Source: Catenovulum sp052056295 (GTDB lineage: Bacteria; Pseudomonadota; Gammaproteobacteria; Enterobacterales; Alteromonadaceae). Taken from it: a DNA stretch of 64,000 nucleotides. Positions 50,965-58,957 of the stretch are shown here, in pieces. Where the stretch lies: positions 1,612,001-1,676,000 of the forward strand of contig NZ_CP182493.1 of NCBI RefSeq assembly GCF_052056295.1. The letters are read 5' to 3'. The translations under genes and the position numbers were made by a program. The notes beneath the pieces were generated by a model. That model was not told the DNA's origin. It saw nothing but the letters and a program-made list of their open reading frames with translations, and did not search any database. Within the stretch, counting starts at the first letter, position 1. Each line of letters opens with the position of its first letter.

Positions 50965-52113
50965 TTATTCGCCCTGATTTATAAATTGATGAACATCTTT
51001 TGGTTGGACTAAATCGCCGGAGTTCATACCCCAAGCGTTGCGCTCGTAGGTAACAACTGCCGCTATTTGTTTTAAACTCATCTGTTTAGCAAAAGCTTGC
51101 ATGGCCGTACCTTTTTTACCATTAACCACTATATCAATATGGCCGTTTACATCACCCAAGGTTATTGGGCTGTTAATTAATGATGGAAATACCCCAGGTA
51201 ACCCAGCGCCATTGGCTTGATGACAAGCCGCACAATAACCCATGTATGCCGCTTCACCTTCTTTCATCAACTCTTCAAAGCTCATGTTCATTGCCAATAA
51301 TCTAGCTTCTTCTGCGGCAGCAGCAGCTTTAAGCGCTTTTTGCTGAGCCATCCACTCATCAAACTCTTCTGGTGGCAAAGCTTTGACCACTACAGGCATA
51401 AAACCATGATCTTTACCGCATAATTCAGCACATTGACCTCGGTAAATGCCGGGCTCGTTTACGCGAGTCCAAGCTTCATTAATAAAACCAGGGTTTGCAT
51501 CTTTTTTCACAGCAAAATCAGGCACCCACCAGCTATGAATTACATCATCTGAAGTCATTAAAAAACGGACTTTGCGGTTGGTTGGAATGACTAAAGGTTT
51601 ATCCACCTCAAGTAAATAGGTATCACCTTTTACCCATTTATTCTGGATTTGTTCCATTGGGGTCGACATCAAACTATAAAACTCAATGTCATCATCTAGG
51701 TATTTGTAATGCCATTTCCACTGTGAGCCTGTCACGACAATGCTAATGTCAGACTCGGAAGCGTCTTCCATTTCAAACAAGGTTTTTGTAGCTGGGATTG
51801 CCATACCAATCAAAATGAAAAAGGGTACTATAGTCCATGCCACTTCCACTTTTAGGCTTTCATGAAAATTGGCCGCTTTCACCCCTCTTGATTTACGGTG
51901 AAATACCATAGCCCACAGCATTGCACCAAAAACCACAACCCCAATGGCGATACAGATATAAAATATCGTCATATGTAAGTCATAAACTTTTTGGCTTATG
52001 TCTGTTACCCCAACCGGCAAGTTTAGATCACTCCGCTCGTTTGAAGCTAAACATACAAAAGATAAGCTAGACGCTATAACAGCGAAGATAAATGCAACAA
52101 CTCTTTTGACCAC
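50965..52113 (-). CDS. coxB: cytochrome c oxidase subunit II with fused cytochrome c domain (caa3 type)
   Basis: 382 aa from GTG 52113, chosen because AAGGAG lies 9 nt upstream; an upstream in-frame TTG (52143) would put that site inside the gene. A signal/TM segment, two helices (residues ~40-110), then the cupredoxin domain with CuA ligands in CAELCGKDHGFMPV. A C-terminal cytochrome c domain has CAACHQANG and a later Met (KGTAMQAF). The fused heme c makes this a caa3-type oxidase. It is the first gene of the minus-strand cox operon. Confidence 0.95.
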   Translation of the reverse strand: MVKRVVAFIFAVIASSLSFVCLASNERSDLNLPVGVTDISQKVYDLHMTIFYICIAIGVVVFGAMLWAMVFHRKSRGVKAANFHESLKVEVAWTIVPFFILIGMAIPATKTLFEMEDASESDISIVVTGSQWKWHYKYLDDDIEFYSLMSTPMEQIQNKWVKGDTYLLEVDKPLVIPTNRKVRFLMTSDDVIHSWWVPDFAVKKDANPGFINEAWTRVNEPGIYRGQCAELCGKDHGFMPVVVKALPPEEFDEWMAQQKALKAAAAAEEARLLAMNMSFEELMKEGEAAYMGYCAACHQANGAGLPGVFPSLINSPITLGDVNGHIDIVVNGKKGTAMQAFAKQMSLKQIAAVVTYERNAWGMNSGDLVQPKDVHQFINQGE

Positions 52114-52304
52114 AGCTAAAACTCCTTGTTTTTTGCTGATCAATTGGCGTGTAGAAGTTAGATTGTTAGCGCAACGATTCCCACATCAATTAATACAACA
52201 TTAGTTTTATTTTATTACTGCGTATACAAACATGCGTTTGCATAGGTTATGAATAAAAAATAGACAATGATTTGCATTAGATCCAATAACAAACAAAAAT
52301 ATTT
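52114..52304. other. promoter region of the cox operon
   Basis: About 190 bp of non-coding, AT-rich DNA upstream of coxB. An inverted pair CAAAC/GTTTG sits around 52227-52240 and an AAAAATATTTTT palindrome at 52295-52306. No promoter could be fixed with confidence. Confidence 0.35.
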
Positions 52305-52412
52305 TTATTTTTTAACAATTAAGCGAGGGAATTTATTAGATATTAGTTGAAAGGAAAAAACAGCAAGCGGCAAGATCATAGCAATAAAGGCGAGTGCAAG
52401 GTAAATAACCAC
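52305..52412 (-). CDS. candidate 35-aa single-helix membrane peptide downstream of lexA
   Basis: Found by reading the minus strand of the lexA-coxB gap: GTG 52412 to TAA at 52305. The product is one hydrophobic helix (VIYLALAFIAMILPLAV) followed by a basic tail ending RLIVKK, a normal inner-membrane topology. A GAAGAG-like ribosome site precedes the GTG by about 7 nt. It starts 47 nt after the lexA stop, so it could be co-transcribed with lexA and be SOS-induced. Small size and a GTG start make it uncertain; chance hydrophobic ORFs of this length occur. Confidence 0.35.
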   Translation of the reverse strand: MVIYLALAFIAMILPLAVFSFQLISNKFPRLIVKK

Positions 52413-52459
52413 TTAACACTCTTCTTTATTACACAAAGGAGAAAAAGGAAAAATAAAAC

Positions 52460-53083
52460 TTAGAAGCCACCTGTACTTCTAACAACACCAACAGCTAAAC
52501 CTTCAATTGCAAAAGGTGTAGTGGTTAAATCAACTTCTATTGGTGCAAAATCAGCATTTTCGGCAATTAGAATAACTTTATGGCCTTTTTGTTGATAACG
52601 TTTAACAGTTACGTCATCTTCGACCCGAGCTACCACAACTTGACCATTTTGTGCAGTTTGAGTTTTATGTACAGCCAATAGGTCACCATCTAAAATACCA
52701 ACATCTATCATACTGTCGCCGTGTACACGCAGTAAAAAATCTGCATTTGGTCGAAACAATGCAGGGTCAACTTTATAGTGTTGTTCAACGTGTTCAGTTG
52801 CTAATATTGGGTTACCAGCCGCTACACGGCCAATTAGCGGTAAACCTTCCTCTTCAACTAAGTCACCATCTTGGGCAACTAAGCGAATACCACGTGAGGT
52901 ACCGGCCATAATCTCAATCACACCTTTTTTCGCTAACGCTTTTAAGTGTTCTTCCGCAGCATTGGGTGATTTAAAACCTAAAATTTTCGCTATTTCAGCA
53001 CGCGTTGGTGGCATGCCAGTTTCTTGAATATTGTCTTTTATCAGCTGTAATATTTCGCTTTGTCTTGGCGTGAGTGGGCGCAT
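52460..53083 (-). CDS. lexA: SOS repressor LexA
   Basis: 207 aa from ATG 53083, giving the standard MRPLTPRQSEILQLI start (upstream in-frame codons lie in the operator region). The winged-helix domain has MPPTRAEIAKILGFKSPNAAEEHLKAL. The self-cleavage site is Ala-Gly in GRVAAGNPI; catalytic Ser is in VHGDSMIDVGI and Lys in VVARVEDDVTVKRY. It represses DNA-damage genes and is inactivated with RecA help. Two LexA boxes overlap its own promoter. Divergent from plsB, as in E. coli. Confidence 0.96.
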   Translation of the reverse strand: MRPLTPRQSEILQLIKDNIQETGMPPTRAEIAKILGFKSPNAAEEHLKALAKKGVIEIMAGTSRGIRLVAQDGDLVEEEGLPLIGRVAAGNPILATEHVEQHYKVDPALFRPNADFLLRVHGDSMIDVGILDGDLLAVHKTQTAQNGQVVVARVEDDVTVKRYQQKGHKVILIAENADFAPIEVDLTTTPFAIEGLAVGVVRSTGGF

Positions 53084-53087
53084 AACA

Positions 53088-53103
53088 ATGTTTATCCATA
53101 CAG
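53088..53103 (-). promoter_or_regulatory. lexA: second, near-consensus LexA box
   Basis: Minus strand CTGT-N8-ACAT, one mismatch from CTGT-N8-ACAG, lying immediately before the lexA ATG and 9 nt from the consensus box. It resembles the tandem operators of E. coli lexA. Confidence 0.55.
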
Positions 53104-53112
53104 TACAAAGTA

Positions 53113-53128
53113 CTGTTAGTATATACAG
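53113..53128 (-). promoter_or_regulatory. lexA: consensus LexA box
   Basis: A perfect CTGT-N8-ACAG palindrome whose alternating TA centre overlaps the -10 element of the lexA promoter, predicting autorepression. Confidence 0.88.
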
Positions 53129-53145
53129 GCTAGATAAAAACACAA
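53118..53145 (-). promoter_or_regulatory. lexA: lexA promoter
   Basis: On the minus strand, TTGTGT (53140-53145), a 16-nt spacer, then TATACT (53118-53123). The -10 box sits inside the LexA operator. Confidence 0.5.
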
Positions 53146-53246
53146 GCTCAAGCTGAATTTAATCCAACATTTGCAAAATCCGAAGCTAACCAAATAATAA
53201 GTTGCCGTGCTACAATAACGGCAAATTTTTTTCTACTTGTTATTAG

Positions 53247-55703
53247 ATGACTGACTACAAAAAGCTATTCAGCTATTTAATTGAATACCCCACACGCTTG
53301 TTAACAAAGTCAAAATTGGTATTAGGCCAGTTTGATAAGCTCACACAAGACTGTGGTACACAGCCAATATTTTATGTATTAAAACACGATTCGATAACCG
53401 ATTTATTGGTGTTAAAACGAGCCTGTAGTAAAGCAGGTTTACCTAGCCCATTTAAGCCGGTAAAAATTGGTGAGCAGCTGTTTCGCCGCTACGTGTGTTT
53501 AGATAAATTACAACCTGTGTTACAAAAATCGTCTGGTGAAACCGACGCGAAAGCACAAATACAAACCGTATTGGATTTACATACAGTCAACACAGATTTA
53601 GACGCCAAACTTGTGCCTTGTTTTGTCGCTTGGGGGCGCTCACCGGGTGTTGAAACCAATAACATAAAAACCTTGTTCAACGACCAAAGAAAACCTAGCT
53701 GGTTGAAAAAGTTCTTTATAGTGTTGTTTTCCGGCCGAGATAACTTCATTTCAATTAATGAACCGCTATCCATTCGTCATGTTGTTGAAAACTATGGTTC
53801 AGATGATGAAATCAGCCACAAATTGTTACGTGTTGCGCGTTTTCACTTCCAGCGCCAACGTCTTGCTATGGCAGGGCCGCGTTTATGGCAACGCGATAAT
53901 TTAATTACCTCGTTATTAGCGTCCCCTGTTATAAAAAAAGCGATTGAAGACGAAGCGAAAAGTAAAAATATTCCAATCGAAAAAGCCCGTCAAACAGCAA
54001 AATCCTATTTGGACGAAATGTCTGCCGATTATCGTGAAAGCCACATTAGACTGCTTGATCGTATTATGACTTGGGTTTGGAACAAACTCTATTCTGGTCT
54101 TGAAGTGAAAAATGGCGATGCTGTACGTAAACTTGCACAAGATGGTCATGAGCTTATCTATGTACCTTGTCATCGTAGCCATATGGATTACCTACTGCTC
54201 ACTTATGTAATTTATTACCAAGGTTTAGTACCACCACATATCGCAGCAGGGGTTAATTTAAACTTTTGGCCTATGGGCCCAATATTCCGTCGCGCCGGTG
54301 CATTTTTTATCCGTCGTTCATTCCGCGGCAATAAACTTTATTCAGAGACATTTCGTGAATATTTAGCCCAGCTCATTAGCAAAGGTTATGCAATCAAGTT
54401 TTATCCTGAGTCGGGCCGTTCGCGCACAGGGCGTTTGTTAAAACCGAAAACCGGCATGTTGGCTATGACAGTGCAAACCATGCTGAGAAACCTTGAGCGT
54501 CCTGTCACCTTAGTTCCTGTATATATAGGTTACGAGCACGTCATGGAAGTAAAAACTTATTTGCGTGAATTAAAAGGTGAAAAGAAGAAAAAAGAGTCAT
54601 GGTTACATTTATTTTCTATCTTAAAAAATTTACGTCACTTCGGTAGAGGTTATGTAAATTTCGGTCAGCCAATTAAACTGAATAAAGATATGACTGAATA
54701 TCAAGCTGATTGGAAAAAAGATTGTGATCCCTATTACCCACCTAAACCAGCTTGGTTAAATGGTTACATCACGAATTTAAGCGAAAAAATAATGCGCAAT
54801 ATCAACCATGCAGCTGCTTTAAATGGCGTAACCTTAACCGCAATGACATTGGCTCTTGCCAACAAACAAACGCTGTTCAGAGACGATTTAGAGTCGCAAT
54901 TAGCTTTACTGATAGATTTACACAAAAACGATTCTCCATTTAACAATATGACTTTGCCTCCTGAAGACAATGTTGTTGAGCTGGTCAATAATGCCTTAAA
55001 AATGGAAAAGTTTGTTGAAGAAAAAGGTGAACAAACCACAGTTAGCATAGCGGCCGAACAAGTTGTTGAAATGAGTTATTACCGAAATAACATCATTCAC
55101 TTATACGTTATTCCCTCTATCATTGCGGCTATCTTGTTGGAAAATGCGACTGTGGATAAACAAAAAATCTACCAAGTTGTTCAACAGATATCACCTATAC
55201 TCGGCAACGAATACTTCTTTAGTGTTGATGAAACAGCATTAAATCAGCACATAGACCATTGTTTGCAAACTATGCAAAATTACCTAGTGATCGAGCTGCA
55301 AGGTGAGAAAGTGTCTGCTGTAGACCATGCTCAGCCGCCATATTTACAGCTACATTTACTTAGTTTGATTGCCCAAGAAACCTTGCAAAGATACGCTATT
55401 GTATTGCAAACCTTAGAAGCTCACCCGAATGGGTTAAGCCGCTCTGAGCTTGAGCGCACAGCGCAAGAAGCCGCTAAATACCTAGCGAAAATGCATGATA
55501 TTAAAGGGCCAGAATTTACTGATAAATCTATCTTGACTCAATTTGTTGGAGAGTTAAAAGACAGAGAGCTGATTGTCATTAAAGAAGAAGGACGTTTTAT
55601 TGCGTCGCCTGCATTGGCTCAACTAGCGGAAGTGATCTTCGATTTAATTGATGGTGATGTGTTTAATACCATACGCCATGCTTCTGCCGATAAAGGTGAA
55701 TAA
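53247..55703 (+). CDS. plsB: glycerol-3-phosphate 1-O-acyltransferase
   Basis: 818 aa, the usual PlsB length. Acyltransferase motifs: VPCHRSHMDYLLL (HxxxxD), GAFFIRRSFRGN, FYPESGRSRTGRLL and VTLVPVYIGYEHV. It performs the first step of membrane glycerolipid synthesis on the inner membrane. It is divergent from lexA, an arrangement conserved with E. coli, and ends at a clear rho-independent terminator. Confidence 0.97.
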   Translation: MTDYKKLFSYLIEYPTRLLTKSKLVLGQFDKLTQDCGTQPIFYVLKHDSITDLLVLKRACSKAGLPSPFKPVKIGEQLFRRYVCLDKLQPVLQKSSGETDAKAQIQTVLDLHTVNTDLDAKLVPCFVAWGRSPGVETNNIKTLFNDQRKPSWLKKFFIVLFSGRDNFISINEPLSIRHVVENYGSDDEISHKLLRVARFHFQRQRLAMAGPRLWQRDNLITSLLASPVIKKAIEDEAKSKNIPIEKARQTAKSYLDEMSADYRESHIRLLDRIMTWVWNKLYSGLEVKNGDAVRKLAQDGHELIYVPCHRSHMDYLLLTYVIYYQGLVPPHIAAGVNLNFWPMGPIFRRAGAFFIRRSFRGNKLYSETFREYLAQLISKGYAIKFYPESGRSRTGRLLKPKTGMLAMTVQTMLRNLERPVTLVPVYIGYEHVMEVKTYLRELKGEKKKKESWLHLFSILKNLRHFGRGYVNFGQPIKLNKDMTEYQADWKKDCDPYYPPKPAWLNGYITNLSEKIMRNINHAAALNGVTLTAMTLALANKQTLFRDDLESQLALLIDLHKNDSPFNNMTLPPEDNVVELVNNALKMEKFVEEKGEQTTVSIAAEQVVEMSYYRNNIIHLYVIPSIIAAILLENATVDKQKIYQVVQQISPILGNEYFFSVDETALNQHIDHCLQTMQNYLVIELQGEKVSAVDHAQPPYLQLHLLSLIAQETLQRYAIVLQTLEAHPNGLSRSELERTAQEAAKYLAKMHDIKGPEFTDKSILTQFVGELKDRELIVIKEEGRFIASPALAQLAEVIFDLIDGDVFNTIRHASADKGE

Positions 55704-55726
55704 TCCCCATTATCGCGAATCAGAAC

Positions 55727-55755
55727 TGAGGACAGTAAATAGCTGTCCTCATTTT
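55727..55755 (+). terminator. plsB: rho-independent terminator after plsB
   Basis: A perfect 9-bp stem (55727-55735 with 55743-55751), a 7-nt loop and TTTT. It lies between convergent plsB and the phosphoribulokinase gene and serves the plus strand. Confidence 0.82.
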
Positions 55756-55773
55756 CCCGCCACATCCCCTTTA

Positions 55774-56667
55774 CTAGCGCAATAACCAATCTGTCGGGGT
55801 TATTTTTTTACCTTTACGCTTCATTAAGTCTTCAATTAGCGGCGTAATAATTAACTCCATAGCCAAGCCCATTTTACCACCGGGCACAACCATAGTATTC
55901 ACTCTCGACATAAAAGCGCCATCAATCATATTTAAGTAATATGGAAAATCGACGCCTTTAGTTCCACGAAAACGGATCACAACAAAACTTTCATCTAAGC
56001 TTGGAATATCTTTGGCCGAAAATGGGTTAGAGGTATCAACTGTAGGTACACGCTGAAAGTTAATGTGGGTGCGGCTAAACTGCGGCGTAATATAATTTAT
56101 ATAGTCGTCCATACTACGTACAATAGACGCCATCACAGCTTCATGGCTATGACCTCTGTCAGTTGTGTCGCGAATAATTTTTTGAATCCATTCCAAGTTA
56201 ACAATAGGCACCATGCCTATCAGCAAATCAACTTGCTCAGCGACATTTACCTCATCATTCACCACACCACCGTGTAAACCTTCATAGAACAGCAAGTCAG
56301 ATTCAGGTAGTTCCTGCCAAGGGGTAAAAGTACCCGGCATTTGATTATACGGCACGGCTTCATCAAACGAGTGTAGATAACGACGTAGACGACCACTGCC
56401 ACTATCGCCGTAAGTTTTAAACAGCTCTTCTAGCAAAGCAAAATCATTTGCTTCAGGGCCAAAATAGCTAATATGACGACCTTGCTCTTCAGCTTTACGG
56501 ATTTCAACTTCCATTTCAGCACGGGTAAATCGATGGAAGCTGTCACCTTCCACCTCTGCGGCTTTAATATCGAAACTACGAAATATATGGCGAAACGCCT
56601 TAGTTGTAGTTGACGTGCCTGCGCCCGACGAGCCAGTAATCGCAATAATAGGATGCTTTGCTGACAT
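55774..56667 (-). CDS. prkB: phosphoribulokinase family protein (non-Calvin PrkB type)
   Basis: 297 aa from the ATG giving MSAKHPIIAITGSSGAGTST; the upstream extension in frame is ignored because it lacks a ribosome site and the family starts here. The P-loop GSSGAGTST (Thr in place of the usual Lys) is normal for PRK. Further motifs: EGDSFHRFTRAEM, FYEGLHGG, and RDTTDRGHSHEAV. Proteobacterial relatives without RuBisCO carry this gene with unknown substrate; no RuBisCO gene is in the window. Confidence 0.85.
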   Translation of the reverse strand: MSAKHPIIAITGSSGAGTSTTTKAFRHIFRSFDIKAAEVEGDSFHRFTRAEMEVEIRKAEEQGRHISYFGPEANDFALLEELFKTYGDSGSGRLRRYLHSFDEAVPYNQMPGTFTPWQELPESDLLFYEGLHGGVVNDEVNVAEQVDLLIGMVPIVNLEWIQKIIRDTTDRGHSHEAVMASIVRSMDDYINYITPQFSRTHINFQRVPTVDTSNPFSAKDIPSLDESFVVIRFRGTKGVDFPYYLNMIDGAFMSRVNTMVVPGGKMGLAMELIITPLIEDLMKRKGKKITPTDWLLR

Positions 56668-56781
56668 ACACTGGTTACTCAAGACATAAATTAAGATGCC
56701 TAATTTAACCACAGTCGGCATAGAAAAAGCGACACTAAATCGAAATTTCCACGTTAACTACAACAATTAAATAGAGCTAAA

Positions 56782-57123
56782 TTATAGCTGGGCCAATATT
56801 GCTCGCTGCTCACTGTCACTCAGTTCAGAAAATTGACTAATCAGGGCGCGAATGAGCTTAGACTTATTGGTCTGATGTGTTTCAGCTAATAAGTTTAGCT
56901 CTGCAATACAATCAATATTCAACGAAAATGTCGCATTTTTACGCACAGATAGCTCACTCATCCCTTTGTCATTTTTACCATCTACCACAGTCAATTGTGG
57001 TGGAAAGATAAAACTTTGCCGTCCGTGGGTATAGTTATCTACATCATCAATAAAATCGTCAACGTCAAATTCAGCTAGCTTATACGGCTTTGAGCAAGTT
57101 TTCTTCAGATCGGCCATGCCCAT
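56782..57123 (-). CDS. small CopG/ribbon-helix-helix-like partner of ParA
   Basis: 113 aa from ATG 57123 (GAGG 9 nt upstream; other ATGs at 57129 and 57117 are in frame). The C-terminal 50 residues look like a helical DNA-binding or dimerisation domain (SVRKNATFSLNIDCIAELNLLAETHQTNKSKLIRALI), RHH-like in pattern: one strand then two helices. The N-terminal half is acidic (FDVDDFIDDVDN). It starts inside the parA gene (44-nt overlap), the usual coupling of a ParA ATPase with its adaptor. Exact family not recognised. Confidence 0.7.
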   Translation of the reverse strand: MGMADLKKTCSKPYKLAEFDVDDFIDDVDNYTHGRQSFIFPPQLTVVDGKNDKGMSELSVRKNATFSLNIDCIAELNLLAETHQTNKSKLIRALISQFSELSDSEQRAILAQL

Positions 57124-57781
57124 AATCATCTACCTCAATTGGCAAGTTCATCACTTCTTGAATAATCGAACGAATTTCTTCAGCGGCTTTTCCTTGCGGA
57201 TCTTGTTCAATCACTGAAGAGCCTTGTTCTTCGCTATCGTCATAAACATTACGGCTAAAAGTCACTGAATTGAGTACATTTAAACCATAACTTTTACAGA
57301 CGTCTTTAGCTTCAAGAATTCGATTTGCTTGATTAGGCAATGACGGACATTGAGTCATAACCACAGCTTCACGCATAGTTGGATTAATCATTTTACATGT
57401 ATTGATCAACTCCTCCACGTGCGGGACAGTTTTTAAATCACGACGTTTTGGACGCATTGGAATTAAAACGTGTGTTGCTACCGAAAGTGCGGAACGTAAA
57501 GTTGCACTGTCTCGGCCACCACAGTCAATAATGACGTAATCGTAATTACGCTCAAATCCTTGCAGTTCATAACGAACTTTACCAAACAATTGCACACAGC
57601 TTATCCATTCAAGTTCAGGGCTGCTATGGCGGGTTTGGATCCAATCTGATGTGGTTTTTTGCGGGTCGCAGTCAACTAACATAACGTTAGCGCCTTGTTC
57701 TTTGGCTAAATAAACTGCGATATTTTGGGCTAGGCAACTTTTACCACTGCCGCCTTTTTCTCCACCGACTAACAAAATCAT
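57080..57781 (-). CDS. ParA/MinD-family ATPase
   Basis: 233 aa from ATG 57781, with GAGG 9 nt upstream. Deviant Walker A GGEKGGSGKSCLAQN (two lysines), switch region VDCDPQKTTSDW and YVIIDCGGRDSATLRSAL. It lacks an N-terminal helix-turn-helix, like chromosome- or cargo-positioning ParAs rather than plasmid type Ia. Partner gene overlaps 3'. Two inverted repeats lie just upstream. Cargo is unknown: candidates include a plasmid-derived partition unit or a cell-pole/cluster positioning system. Confidence 0.88.
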   Translation of the reverse strand: MILLVGGEKGGSGKSCLAQNIAVYLAKEQGANVMLVDCDPQKTTSDWIQTRHSSPELEWISCVQLFGKVRYELQGFERNYDYVIIDCGGRDSATLRSALSVATHVLIPMRPKRRDLKTVPHVEELINTCKMINPTMREAVVMTQCPSLPNQANRILEAKDVCKSYGLNVLNSVTFSRNVYDDSEEQGSSVIEQDPQGKAAEEIRSIIQEVMNLPIEVDDYGHGRSEENLLKAV

Positions 57782-57805
57782 AACTACTATCCTCTTGGTA
57801 CAAGC

Positions 57806-57857
57806 AGCGAAGACCACTTCGCTACCAATGAATATATGAACAACAAACCATTTGTTG
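57806..57857. promoter_or_regulatory. two short inverted repeats upstream of parA
   Basis: A 7-bp perfect hairpin AGCGAAG/CTTCGCT (57806-57812 with 57817-57823, 4-nt loop) and a 7-bp CAACAAA-CCA-TTTGTTG (57841-57857). Both lie 25-76 nt before the parA start and may be an operator or partition site. Confidence 0.5.
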
Positions 57858-57997
57858 CATATACAGTGTAGCCATAGTTTGTTTCTTTTGTTAGATCATT
57901 TTGGAACTAAGATAGCTTATTTTATAACCGGCTCACAAAATCGAAACTTTTTGCTCTGGGGTAGCAGCTAAACTAACGGGATAAATGCAGGATTATA

Positions 57998-58029
57998 AAT
58001 AGCCCAGCTAATATGCTTGGGCTATTTTT
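57998..58029. terminator. hairpin downstream of the alpha-E gene
   Basis: A 9-bp stem AATAGCCCA (57998-58006) with TGGGCTATT (58018-58026) plus inner GC pairs; the plus strand continues TTT. It ends the ATP-grasp/transglutaminase operon on the minus strand and separates it from parA, though its minus-side T-run is weak (TATAAT). Confidence 0.6.
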
Positions 58030-58035
58030 GAGGCA

Positions 58036-58956
58036 TTACTTCAGAAAATATAACTTAGCCAGTTTGCTGTGTACATGTGCCAGTTCTATTTGAATATCAT
58101 CCATAAATTTGTGTAGCTCTCCATTTTTCAATTTGCGCACATTTGCATGCGTTAGCTTTTTATTTGCTTGTTCAAATATACTGTTTAATTGCTCGGAATT
58201 AGGTACAGGTTTAATCACCTCCGCCAATTCATTTAAACAATATAATACTGAACGCGGAAATACCTCGCTATGCAACATAAACTCAAGGACATCTTCGCGT
58301 CTGACGCGTATGCCCATTTGTTGGCGATACATTTGGTAGGCGCTAAAAGAGCGTAATACGCTGATCCACTGAATATTTTCAAATGGGCGATTAACATCCG
58401 ATTCAATTAAGCTAGCTGAACGCACATCTAAAATACGTGTAGTCATATCCGCCCGTTCTAAAATTGAACCAAAGCGGATAAAACGATAACCGATATCATG
58501 GTTTATGGTTGCATCCAAAGCACCAAAAATTAAGTGCGCTTGTTCAATTACATATTTTAAATAACCAAAACGACCGCGCTTACCAATACCTTCGTTTTGG
58601 TTCTCTTTAACGTAATGATATAAAGAGTTAATGCCTTCCCACACGGCACGCGGAATAACATCGCGCACTGTGCGAGCGTTTTCTCGCGCTAACCACATTG
58701 AATTTAAAATTGATGATGGATTTTGCCCGCCCACTAATAAAAACTTAATTGCGCTTCTGTCATTACACTCTTTGTGGTTTTGATAAAAAGCGTCTTTTGC
58801 GCCAATAATGTCGATAATGGGTTCCCAGCCGGTTGATATACCTTTAGGTAAATCCATCAGCAATAGGTTATTTACATTAACCAAGCGCGCAACGTTTTCT
58901 GCTCGTTCAACATAACGCGCAGTCCAGTATAGAGTTTCAACCACTCTTGATAACAT
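58036..58956 (-). CDS. alpha-E domain protein (DUF403)
   Basis: 306 aa, all-helical. The family start MLSRVVETLYWTARYVERAEN is exact, followed by WEPIIDIIGAKDAF, NARTVRDVIPRAVWEGIN and FIRFGSILERADMTTRILDVRS. Alpha-E proteins are always found with circularly permuted ATP-grasp enzymes and may bind their peptide product. It starts 1 nt after the ATP-grasp stop, so the two are translationally linked. The same domain is fused to the C-terminus of the first protein of this operon. Confidence 0.92.
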   Translation of the reverse strand: MLSRVVETLYWTARYVERAENVARLVNVNNLLLMDLPKGISTGWEPIIDIIGAKDAFYQNHKECNDRSAIKFLLVGGQNPSSILNSMWLARENARTVRDVIPRAVWEGINSLYHYVKENQNEGIGKRGRFGYLKYVIEQAHLIFGALDATINHDIGYRFIRFGSILERADMTTRILDVRSASLIESDVNRPFENIQWISVLRSFSAYQMYRQQMGIRVRREDVLEFMLHSEVFPRSVLYCLNELAEVIKPVPNSEQLNSIFEQANKKLTHANVRKLKNGELHKFMDDIQIELAHVHSKLAKLYFLK

Positions 58957-58957
58957 G

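Noticed and set aside
55774..56667. Calvin-cycle phosphoribulokinase
   Set aside because: No RuBisCO or other CBB gene is present; the short proteobacterial PrkB group is a better fit.
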